Shown here: positions 46,084 to 53,201 of the stretch, in pieces | Layout: the number at the start of each line of letters is the position of its first letter | Position numbering within the stretch: the first letter of the stretch is position 1 | Origin: Sunxiuqinia elliptica | Lineage (GTDB): Bacteria > Bacteroidota > Bacteroidia > Bacteroidales > Prolixibacteraceae | NCBI RefSeq assembly: GCF_900113005.1 | Contig: NZ_FONW01000004.1 | Location: 186,001 to 250,000 of the forward strand | Reading direction: 5' to 3' | DNA length: 64,000 nt | Notes under the pieces: model-generated | What the model saw: the letters and a program-made list of their open reading frames with translations, nothing else | Told to the model about the DNA's origin: nothing | Databases searched by the model: none | Program-made: the position numbers and the translations under genes

Positions 46084-47880
46084 ATGTATAGTCATTTATC
46101 AGATAGCCAAAAGGAGATTTTAAATTACGACGCTGGTTGTGTCGTAGTAAAAGCATGTCCAGGTAGTGGAAAAACATACTCTGTTGCAGCGAGAATGTCA
46201 AAGCTTTTAGCTCAAAAAAAATTTAGACATAAAGGAATTGCGGCTTTATCTTTTACAAATGTGGCTTGTGAAGAGATTGCAGATAAATTAATAGTAGATT
46301 TTGATGTCAAACAAAAAATTGGCTATCCTCATTTTTTAGGGACACTCGACAGTTTCATAAATCAATATATATTCATGCCTTATGGTCATCTAGTTATGGG
46401 CTGTAAACAAAGACCTGAACTAGTTGGAGAACCTTATTCTACTTGGAGTATCAATCGCTATGAGAGAGACCCTCATCAGTATTTTGATAAAACGACCTTT
46501 GATTTAAATGATAATCTAATTATGATTGCACCACATCAGGCATTTCATTTTAAATGGATTTATCTAAATAAATCAGGAGAAATAAATGGTAATATCCAAA
46601 ACATCATTAATTCAAAAAATGACCTATTTAAAGTTGGATATGCAAATCAGTCAGATGCAAATTACATAGCATTGAAAATATTACAGAAATACCCTCTTGT
46701 AGCTCAAAACATAGCCAATCAGTTTGAATACTTTATCATAGATGAGGCACAAGATACTAATGATATTCAAATGGGTATAATTGATGCTCTAAATAATTCA
46801 GGAGCAGGAAATTTTATGTTAATAGGTGATAGAGACCAATCTATATTTGAATGGAACAACGCTCGCCCTGAGCTCTTTGACGAAAAATATAATCAATGGG
46901 GAAAGATTGAACTAAATGAAAATAGACGTAGTTCTGAAAATATTTGTAGATTCATAAATTTCTTATCTTCATTTGATAGAATTAAAGCGGTGACAAAGTC
47001 AATTGCCACCTACGACTATGTACCTTCAATTGTTGGTTATAAACCAGAAAAGAAAAAAAGAGGCACCCAGAACTGGATTGTAACTCCCGAGGAAAGTAAA
47101 AGCAGTTTCGACAAAATAATGTGTTTGTTTTGTGCCACTTGTGAAGAAAATGGAATTGAAATAAACAAAGATAATGTAGCCATATTATATCGTGGTCAAT
47201 CTAAATCTCAGTTTCTAGGTGTTCAAAGAGACAAATTCGAGTTTTCAAGTAATCCATGGTTACCAAATAATTATCATGTTAAAGATATTGTAAAGGGCAA
47301 GCATTTATATGAGAATGGTGAATTTAAAGAAGGTTATAGATTATTAGAGAAAGGAATTATTGAAGCTATAAACAAGCCTAAAAATAATACCTTCTATTGC
47401 ACAAACTCATTCATACAGTTGCTAATAGACAACAACGGAATAAAAGAACATAGAGATAATTTATTTGAGCTTATCGAATTGATGCCCACGACTAAAAAGA
47501 AAACACTCAATGAGTGGATTAATGAGACTAATACACTATTTTCTAAGTTTAAAATTAAATTCCAAATAGAAATAGATAATGGAAATATTCAAATTGATGA
47601 ACTATTTGGAAATAATATGAATCATGGAGATGTGCACCCTTTTTACTTTGGTACGGTCCATTCCGCCAAAGGCAAAACATTTGAAGCTGTTCTTCTATTA
47701 TTGGGTAAAAAAGCTGGAATGAATTACGTAAATATGCTATCTCGTGATTTTAGCACTTTGAAGCCAGCTTATCAAGAAGAATTGAGAATTGTTTATGTTG
47801 GTATGACCAGACCTCGTAAAGTATTAATGTTGGCGGTGCCAGAAGATGATGTAAATGAATGGAAAACCAAATTAAATTAA
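46084..47880 (+). CDS. UvrD/Rep-like superfamily 1 helicase (GajB-like)
   Basis: 598 residues from MYSHLSDSQKEILNY; a TTG start four codons upstream overlaps the previous gene. Helicase motifs in order: I ACPGSGKT (24-31), Ia ALSFTNVACEEIADKL, II FIIDEAQDT, III LIGDRDQSIFEWNNAR, IV-like IELNENRRSSENI, V FGTVHSAKGKTFEAVLLL and VI RIVYVGMTRPRKVLML. The motif set is complete, with family-specific insertions. Paired with an OLD nuclease it matches the GajB role: nucleic-acid unwinding that senses or feeds the nuclease. One base separates it from the nuclease gene. Confidence 0.9.
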   Translation: MYSHLSDSQKEILNYDAGCVVVKACPGSGKTYSVAARMSKLLAQKKFRHKGIAALSFTNVACEEIADKLIVDFDVKQKIGYPHFLGTLDSFINQYIFMPYGHLVMGCKQRPELVGEPYSTWSINRYERDPHQYFDKTTFDLNDNLIMIAPHQAFHFKWIYLNKSGEINGNIQNIINSKNDLFKVGYANQSDANYIALKILQKYPLVAQNIANQFEYFIIDEAQDTNDIQMGIIDALNNSGAGNFMLIGDRDQSIFEWNNARPELFDEKYNQWGKIELNENRRSSENICRFINFLSSFDRIKAVTKSIATYDYVPSIVGYKPEKKKRGTQNWIVTPEESKSSFDKIMCLFCATCEENGIEINKDNVAILYRGQSKSQFLGVQRDKFEFSSNPWLPNNYHVKDIVKGKHLYENGEFKEGYRLLEKGIIEAINKPKNNTFYCTNSFIQLLIDNNGIKEHRDNLFELIELMPTTKKKTLNEWINETNTLFSKFKIKFQIEIDNGNIQIDELFGNNMNHGDVHPFYFGTVHSAKGKTFEAVLLLLGKKAGMNYVNMLSRDFSTLKPAYQEELRIVYVGMTRPRKVLMLAVPEDDVNEWKTKLN

Positions 47881-48155
47881 TCAACGCAACGTCAAGCACA
47901 TTGGCTGGTCAAGCAAAACGACCAACTCACAGATCAAAACTTGCCAAAAACGATGGCTGTCCCAAAACAGGAACGAACTGCAGAGGATATAACACAAAAA
48001 ACAACAAAAGCTCATAAACCATAGGCCTTTGCCTTTAACCTCCACCACCAAACTGCTACCCAGAAGTACAACAATCAGCAACCTCAAAAATACAACTGAC
48101 CCAGTTTATTGAACACTTCCCATTGTTTGAGTATCAAAACCCCTTGGTTAACTCA

Positions 48156-48332
48156 TCAACTTTGTTGGTTGACTTGTCAACTTCTTCGGTTGGGGCATCT
48201 ACCTCTCTGGTAAACACGTTTACCTCTCTGGTAGCCTCATTTACTTCTCTGGTAAGGTCATTTACCTCTCTGGTAGCCTCATTTACCTCTCTGGTAAGGT
48301 CATTTACCTGTCTGGTAGGGTCATTTACCAAC
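48156..48332. repeat. 21-bp tandem repeat array
   Basis: Six near-identical 21-bp units, consensus TCATTTACCTCTCTGGTARSS (4 nearly perfect, 48237-48320), with more degenerate units upstream (from 48156) and a final partial unit at 48321. On the plus strand the frame gives SFTSLVR / SFTSLVA heptads, on the minus strand VNDLTRE / VNEATRE. Both frames are open but neither has an ATG (only TTG). No unique spacers, so not a CRISPR. Gaps 47881-48155 and 48333-48588 hold no recognised gene. Similar period to the array at 21640-21912. Confidence 0.8.
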
Positions 48333-48588
48333 TAAACTTGTCAGAAAAGGAGGTTTTTGACTAAAAAAGAGCAAAAAAGCTGTTTTACAGGCTATTTTAG
48401 GGGTCTACCCCCTTCAATTGGGTTGCTACCCCATCAAAATTGCTTTCTACAAGCCCTAAATGGCAGGCTATCAACACGGCTCCCCTTTCACCAAACACAT
48501 TCGGTAACAAACGGTGTGTCTGCTCGTACCTTTTTTGTAAATTAGTCTATACAACTCGATGCTAACCAGCTGTTATAAAAAACCGAAA

Positions 48589-49791
48589 ATGATAACGGAC
48601 AAACTAAATAGCACAAATCGGAACAAATGTACAGGCTGCCACGCCTGTGCCTCAATTTGTCCGGTTAACTGCATCGACATGTGCACCAACAAAGAAGGTT
48701 TTTGGTATCCGGAGGTGAGCGCGGCTTGTATTGAATGTGGTAAGTGCATCGATGTTTGTCACCTCTTTAATAAAGAGGAAGTAACGAACGAACCGATTGC
48801 TTTGGCCTGTATAAACAAGAACCCGGACATCCGCTCAACAAGCTCATCAGGTGGTGTTTTCTACGAACTTTCGAAATACATTCTTTCGCAAGGAGGACTT
48901 GTTTATGGTGCACGTTTTAATGCGAATTTCGATGTTGTGCATAGCTGCGTCAGCGAACGCTCCAACCTCACGAAACTCCAGGGTTCCAAGTACGTTCAAA
49001 GCAAAATAGGTGCAGTCTATAAACAAATCGAATGCAATCTGAAAAACGGCAGAAAAGTCTTATTCTCCGGAACTCCTTGCCAAGTAGGAGGATTAAAAAC
49101 CTTTCTACAGAAACCTTATGAATCACTAATTTGCGTCGATCTGGTTTGTCATGGCGTACCTTCTCCCATCGTTTGGAGAAGCTATTTAGACTATCAAGCA
49201 AGCAGCCATGGCTCAGCAATCGAAGACGTTGCGTTTCGGGTAAAAGCTAGCGGCTGGAGAGAACACGCACTAAAGCTGGTTTTCAAGGATCAACAACATT
49301 ACCAACAACCGGTTGCCGATGATTTATACCTAAAAGCTTTTCTAAAAAATATCTGCCTCAGGCCTTCGTGCTATACTTGCGATTTCAAATCGTTAAACCG
49401 GGCAAGCGATCTAACGCTGGCCGACTTCTGGGGGATTGAGCATATTGCTCCCGAGTTGGATGACAACCAGGGAACTTCTCTTATTTTCATCAACAGCCCA
49501 ACAGGGAAAGACCTTTTTGATCATATTCAAGCCTCTTTCACTTACAAAGAAGTCGACATCAAGCTAGCGGTTAAGTACAACCCTTCAGCCCAAAACTCAG
49601 CCAAACCACATCCTAATCGAGCTAAATTTTTAGCACATATTCCTGCTTGGCCGTTTGATGAAGTCGTTCGAAGCTACTGCAGAGACAGTGTACTCGTAAA
49701 ATCAAAACGAAAAATAAGAAAGCTAGCGATTACGTTTTTGGATGAACTGGGGATCAAAAATCTAATCAAATCGGCCCTTGCCAAATCATGA
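48589..49791 (+). CDS. Coenzyme F420 hydrogenase/dehydrogenase beta-subunit-like iron-sulfur protein
   Basis: 400 residues from MITDKLNS; ATG 48559 would add 10. The N-terminus has two 4Fe-4S motifs, CTGCHACASICPVNC and CIECGKCIDVC. The rest matches the FrhB/F420-beta N and C domains (RSTSSSGGVFYELSKYILS, LVYGARFN, VLFSGTPCQVGGLKTFL, VCHGVPSPIVWRSYL, LADFWGIEHIAPELDDNQG). In non-F420 bacteria this family usually sits with glycosyl and pyruvyl transferases for exopolysaccharide; none are here. Orphan status suggests that neighbours were lost or that the gene moved alone. Confidence 0.88.
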   Translation: MITDKLNSTNRNKCTGCHACASICPVNCIDMCTNKEGFWYPEVSAACIECGKCIDVCHLFNKEEVTNEPIALACINKNPDIRSTSSSGGVFYELSKYILSQGGLVYGARFNANFDVVHSCVSERSNLTKLQGSKYVQSKIGAVYKQIECNLKNGRKVLFSGTPCQVGGLKTFLQKPYESLICVDLVCHGVPSPIVWRSYLDYQASSHGSAIEDVAFRVKASGWREHALKLVFKDQQHYQQPVADDLYLKAFLKNICLRPSCYTCDFKSLNRASDLTLADFWGIEHIAPELDDNQGTSLIFINSPTGKDLFDHIQASFTYKEVDIKLAVKYNPSAQNSAKPHPNRAKFLAHIPAWPFDEVVRSYCRDSVLVKSKRKIRKLAITFLDELGIKNLIKSALAKS

Positions 49792-49955
49792 TACAAGCGT
49801 TTTTTTTGATTGAAAAACTGCTTACGGATAGATCTCCACCGTTTGCTTTTTATCGCTGGCGTCACTCTGTTCAGGTCCTCTTCTCCGGAGATAAGAAACC
49901 GAAGCAGAACGGGATAAACGCGTCTTTCCAAACTTGGTTCGGAATCGGTCAATAA
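49788..49955 (+). CDS. Possible 55-residue peptide downstream of the F420-beta-like gene
   Basis: ATG at 49788 overlaps the upstream stop (ATGA), a common coupling arrangement. The peptide starts MIQAFFLIEKLLTDRSPPFA and contains RWRHSVQVLFSGDKKPKQ. I do not recognise it. It could be the N-terminus of a gene truncated by recombination near the right repeat, or chance. Confidence 0.3.
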   Translation: MIQAFFLIEKLLTDRSPPFAFYRWRHSVQVLFSGDKKPKQNGINASFQTWFGIGQ

Positions 49956-50091
49956 CCTGCCTACTCTTCTATTTCTATCGTTGTTTGATCTTGAAGAGTC
50001 CAACTGATCAAGAATCTCGTCAGTCGAACAAAGCAATACAGTCTGTCCCATTCTTAAAAGAAGTCAATCAACCAAATAGACTAACCGAGCT

Positions 50092-50123
50092 ATTCCTTTT
50101 GATAAACATATTTTATATATTCG
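50092..50123 (+). repeat. 32-bp direct repeat, right copy
   Basis: Exact match to 42931-42962. An open plus-strand frame (49934-50206) runs through it as NIFYIFEVVKNAISE; the same frame over the left copy gives NIFYIFGEVKQTI, so the repeats may derive from a short shared coding remnant. Confidence 0.8.
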
Positions 50124-50315
50124 AAGTGGTAAAGAATGCAATAAGCGAACAGGTCTTTGATGAATTTAGACATCTATACGTAAAAACGATATTGAAAAAA
50201 ATTTAAAACCCTCCCAATAACTCAATAGAATAGGTATTGTTGTCCCCCTGAATTTAGAGGAATAACAATTCTAGTTGATGTACACTAGTTGGCTACAAGC
50301 CTGAGAAACCGACAA

Positions 50316-50459
50316 ATGATTGAATTTGATTTAGACAAACAAACCATAAAAGACTTGGAGATTTTTGCAGAAAAAAGTACTGCAAATTCGATTTCAAAAT
50401 TCTACAATCAAACCAAAACGTTTGGCGGCAAGAGTAAATCTTGGATTTCAATCGATTAG
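50316..50459 (+). pseudogene. Truncated N-terminus of a MutS-family protein
   Basis: 47 codons from ATG: MIEFDLDKQTIKDLEIFAEK, then SISKFYNQTKTFGGKS, then TAG. The pattern DKQTxKDLxIF...S.F..F..TKTxGG resembles the N-terminus of Bacteroidota MutS-related proteins (recalled), which normally continue for more than 400 residues. The frame departs right after FGGK, so I read it as a gene fragment left at a recombination junction. The rest is absent from the window. Confidence 0.45.
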
Positions 50460-50473
50460 CAAATTCTTTAGTC

Positions 50474-50932
50474 ATGATCAAAGAAAAAATGATATTTAGA
50501 GAAGCCAAAGCAGCTGATATTGAACAGATTCAAATTGTACGAAACTCGGTTACTGAAAATACGCTGTCAAATCCGGGGTTAATAACGGATGAAGATTGCC
50601 TGGAATTCATCAGCCAACGAGGGAAAGGCTGGGTTTGCGAAATCGAAAATCAGCTTGTTGGTTTTTCAATCGTTGATTTGAAAGAGCAGAATGTTTGGGC
50701 CTTATTCTTAAAGCCGCAATTTGAGCAACGGGGCATCGGGCGTAAACTTCAAAAGCTCATGCTTGATTGGTATTTTAAGCAGACCAAAGCCAGTGTCTGG
50801 TTAGGAACTGCGCCAAACACAAGAGCTGAAAAATTCTACCGACAATCCGGATGGACTGTCATCGGCACACATGGAAAAGGTGAAATCAAGTTTGAAATGA
50901 CCTACGAAACCTGGCAGAAGCTCAATCCATAG
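50474..50932 (+). CDS. GNAT-family N-acetyltransferase
   Basis: 152 residues from MIKEKMIFREAKAADIEQIQ (ATG 50489 is an alternative). Typical GNAT core: VSVCEIENQLVGFSIVDL-like region (WVCEIENQLVGFSIVDLK), the acetyl-CoA motif A in QFEQRGIGRKLQKLML and the C-terminal NTRAEKFYRQSGWTVIG. Substrate unknown. It lies between the decayed MutS fragment and the end of the leftward glycan operon, with convergent orientation to the sialidase-like gene. Confidence 0.88.
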   Translation: MIKEKMIFREAKAADIEQIQIVRNSVTENTLSNPGLITDEDCLEFISQRGKGWVCEIENQLVGFSIVDLKEQNVWALFLKPQFEQRGIGRKLQKLMLDWYFKQTKASVWLGTAPNTRAEKFYRQSGWTVIGTHGKGEIKFEMTYETWQKLNP

Positions 50933-50954
50933 GTAAACTGATTCGAATTTAGCA

Positions 50955-52151
50955 CTACCTGATTTTATCCGGATCCACCACCAAATGCTTGATGGATTTG
51001 CCATGGTCGCCGGTGCGCGATGAGTACGAAATGTGCAATCGCCCGTCCGGTGTCTGAATCAAGGACGGATAAGAATAGCTGCCACTCGACTTGCTGTGTG
51101 GCTTATCCTTTTCCAGGTAGGTTTTCCACTTCCAGCTTTGGCCTTCATCGTCCGATAGCATCAGCACCACCTGGTAGCGCCCGTCCGAAACATCATTGCC
51201 CACAAAGGCCCAACGCCCATCCTGCAGGTTAAGCAGCTCCACGCTGGCCGTATTGGGGATATCCAGCTTTTGGGTGTACGACCAGCTATAGCCATTGTCT
51301 TTCGAGACACTTCGGTGTACGCGGGCCGGAGCATCTCCGCTATCGCGCATGTAGGCCACCAAATCGCCATTGGTGCAAAGCGCCAAAGCCGGCTGAATAG
51401 GTCCCCGCCCAACAATGGGTTTGGAGGGCTGCCAGGTTTCGCCATCATCATCAGAGAGCGCACAAATCGACAGGTTAAACCCATCCGAATACAAGGGTAG
51501 CACCATTCGTCCACTGGGCAAAATCAGGGGTTTGATGCGGCTCATCCAGCCAATGCTTCGCAAAACCGGGTCGTGGCTTGCTTTTTTGATCTGCTCATCG
51601 TACAAGGGCGCGTAACCGGCCCAGCCATGATGCAGTTCCGGCATTTGCTCAAATTGCGCTGCGATTTCCTCAACAAACTCCTCGCCCGGCTTCAGCAAAA
51701 TATTATCCTGCCACTCCCACACCGGAGCTCCCGGCTTATCGTAGTTGGCGCTTGTGCGTGTCCGCAAAATCGATCCTTCCCAGCGGTTACCATTCACCGC
51801 AATCCAAACCAAAAACAACTTGTTTTGGCCATTCAAAAACAGTACCGGGTTGCAATCGGGGATGTCCGGCGTGTCTGCCATCAGAAAAGGCATGCTCCAC
51901 TGCTTCTTCCCTTGCTCTAGCCGCGCTCCCATGATTCGCACATCGTCGGATTTGCGTTCACCACTGCCCTGAAACCAACAGATAAGAAGATCGCCATTGG
52001 GCAAAGCCACCAAGCTGCTGCTGTGCACGTGTTCTGACTGTTCCAGGAAAATAAGCTCCTCGCTAATTACCGCTTCATACGAATCCTGTGCCTGCAGGCT
52101 TGCCACTCCTGCCATCAGCAGCAAGAAAAATATGATCGCTTGTTTTATCAT
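50955..52151 (-). CDS. Secreted sialidase-like BNR/Asp-box protein, second copy
   Basis: 398 residues from MIKQAIIFFLLLMAGVASLQ (an upstream TTG at 52160 is in frame but weaker). Propeller repeats with Asp boxes: SDDDGETWQPSKP, VSKDNGYSWSY and LSDDEGQSWKWK. It shares with the protein at 37700 the segments PVLF, YSYPSLIQTPDGRLHISYS and KHLVVDPDK, so the two are paralogues. Last gene of the leftward operon; expected to remove a terminal sugar outside the cell. Exact specificity unknown. Confidence 0.83.
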   Translation of the reverse strand: MIKQAIIFFLLLMAGVASLQAQDSYEAVISEELIFLEQSEHVHSSSLVALPNGDLLICWFQGSGERKSDDVRIMGARLEQGKKQWSMPFLMADTPDIPDCNPVLFLNGQNKLFLVWIAVNGNRWEGSILRTRTSANYDKPGAPVWEWQDNILLKPGEEFVEEIAAQFEQMPELHHGWAGYAPLYDEQIKKASHDPVLRSIGWMSRIKPLILPSGRMVLPLYSDGFNLSICALSDDDGETWQPSKPIVGRGPIQPALALCTNGDLVAYMRDSGDAPARVHRSVSKDNGYSWSYTQKLDIPNTASVELLNLQDGRWAFVGNDVSDGRYQVVLMLSDDEGQSWKWKTYLEKDKPHSKSSGSYSYPSLIQTPDGRLHISYSSRTGDHGKSIKHLVVDPDKIR

Positions 52152-52190
52152 CCTTGTCAATTTTTAGTTAAAGATAAGATTTAGCTGCTT

Positions 52191-53198
52191 TTAACGGGCG
52201 GCCTGTTCTTTTTCCTGAAACGAACCGGGAAACGAGCATTCCAAAACCTTCTTGCCACTCCACTCCCGAATCCACGTTTTAAACTGGCGCTGGTTTTCTT
52301 GCAGCACAATCACCCGACCACCCGCTTTCGGGTCTTCCTCATTTCGCATCACTTTGGTTACTCGCCCATAAGCCAAGGCAATGCCATGGAAAACACCAAT
52401 GTAATCGTTGATATGATCATGTCCGGTGAAAGTCCCCATCACATCTCCCCCATGAAGCATAGCAGCAAACATGCCTGTATTGATATCCGGGCTGCATTCG
52501 TCTTCGTTTTTTACCCCGACAGGAGGCGCCAGTTGGTTGTTCCACGCTTGAGTGTATTCCGGCAAGGGAATATGAAAGAAAGCAAGGGCCGGCAAGGGTT
52601 GCCCAGCATTAGCCGCCGTATAGTCGCGACTCTTTTGCAAGTACCAGTTGACCTGTGAAAAATCGAACCAGCCGTAACCATCCACCTTCGGTTTCAAGGT
52701 GCTGTAGGCATTCGAGTCCATGCAATAAAGCAAGGCTGCCGTCTTTTGGTTGTGTCCCTTCACGGTTAACACAAAATTGGTGCTTCCCGTCAGCGTGCCT
52801 ACATCGTGGTTTAAGCAGCCCGGAAACTGCTCCACAAAGTTGGCCAGTTCCTTTCGTGCCTTAGCATCCCGGGCATCATGGTTCCCAAACACCACCACCC
52901 AAGGAACATCTTCTGCCTCGAAGATGGCAGCCAGCTTTCGGTAAATTTCCCGAGGTGCATGCTGACTGGCAATGTCGCCGGTGAGTACAGCCAGCTGCGG
53001 CCTCTCTGCCGCCAACACCGAACTGATGACATCAAACACCTGCACGTTTTTCCCTTCTTCCAGGTTGATGTGCGTATCGGTAAACTGCACCACTTTAAAA
53101 TCTCCATCTGAAGTAAAATCAAGCGATCTTTTCTGTTGAGCAGTCCCACTCAAAGTCCAGAATACAAGCAGCAAAAGGGTATACACCAATCGTTTCAT
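52191..53198 (-). CDS. Secreted metallophosphoesterase (DUF-type Icc/PAP fold)
   Basis: 335 residues with a signal peptide ending GTAQ. Calcineurin-like metal motifs are complete: VVQFTDTHIN, LAVLTGDIASQ, VVFGNHDARDAK, FFHIPLPEY and FTGHDHINDYIG. Compared with the neighbour at 53202 it lacks an N-terminal fibronectin-like domain. It is 3 bp downstream of that gene, so both are one transcript. Substrate probably a phosphomonoester or phosphodiester released from a glycan. Confidence 0.9.
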   Translation of the reverse strand: MKRLVYTLLLLVFWTLSGTAQQKRSLDFTSDGDFKVVQFTDTHINLEEGKNVQVFDVISSVLAAERPQLAVLTGDIASQHAPREIYRKLAAIFEAEDVPWVVVFGNHDARDAKARKELANFVEQFPGCLNHDVGTLTGSTNFVLTVKGHNQKTAALLYCMDSNAYSTLKPKVDGYGWFDFSQVNWYLQKSRDYTAANAGQPLPALAFFHIPLPEYTQAWNNQLAPPVGVKNEDECSPDINTGMFAAMLHGGDVMGTFTGHDHINDYIGVFHGIALAYGRVTKVMRNEEDPKAGGRVIVLQENQRQFKTWIREWSGKKVLECSFPGSFQEKEQAAR

Positions 53199-53201
53199 TT
53201 C

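Larger units (their letters stand above)
42931..50123. mobile_element. AT-rich segment bounded by 32-bp direct repeats carrying a defence operon
   Basis: About 7.2 kb between two identical repeats, holding three defence genes with strongly AT-rich codons, a 21-bp repeat array and an orphan iron-sulfur protein gene. The GC-richer glycan-operon genes on both sides contrast in composition. No integrase, transposase or tRNA is present within, so the mode of movement is unknown; I call it a candidate island only. The sequences just outside and downstream of the repeats have partly diverged, which suggests an old event or that the repeats derive from another element. Confidence 0.45.

Noticed and set aside
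44079-47880. PARIS or retron-associated OLD system
   Set aside because: No reverse transcriptase or AriB-like gene; the UvrD-type helicase partner fits Gabija-like systems better.
48156-48332. CRISPR array
   Set aside because: Units are contiguous 21-bp copies with no unique spacers and no cas genes nearby.
42931-50123. tRNA-associated integrative element
   Set aside because: No tRNA gene or integrase near either repeat; only the repeats and composition support an island.
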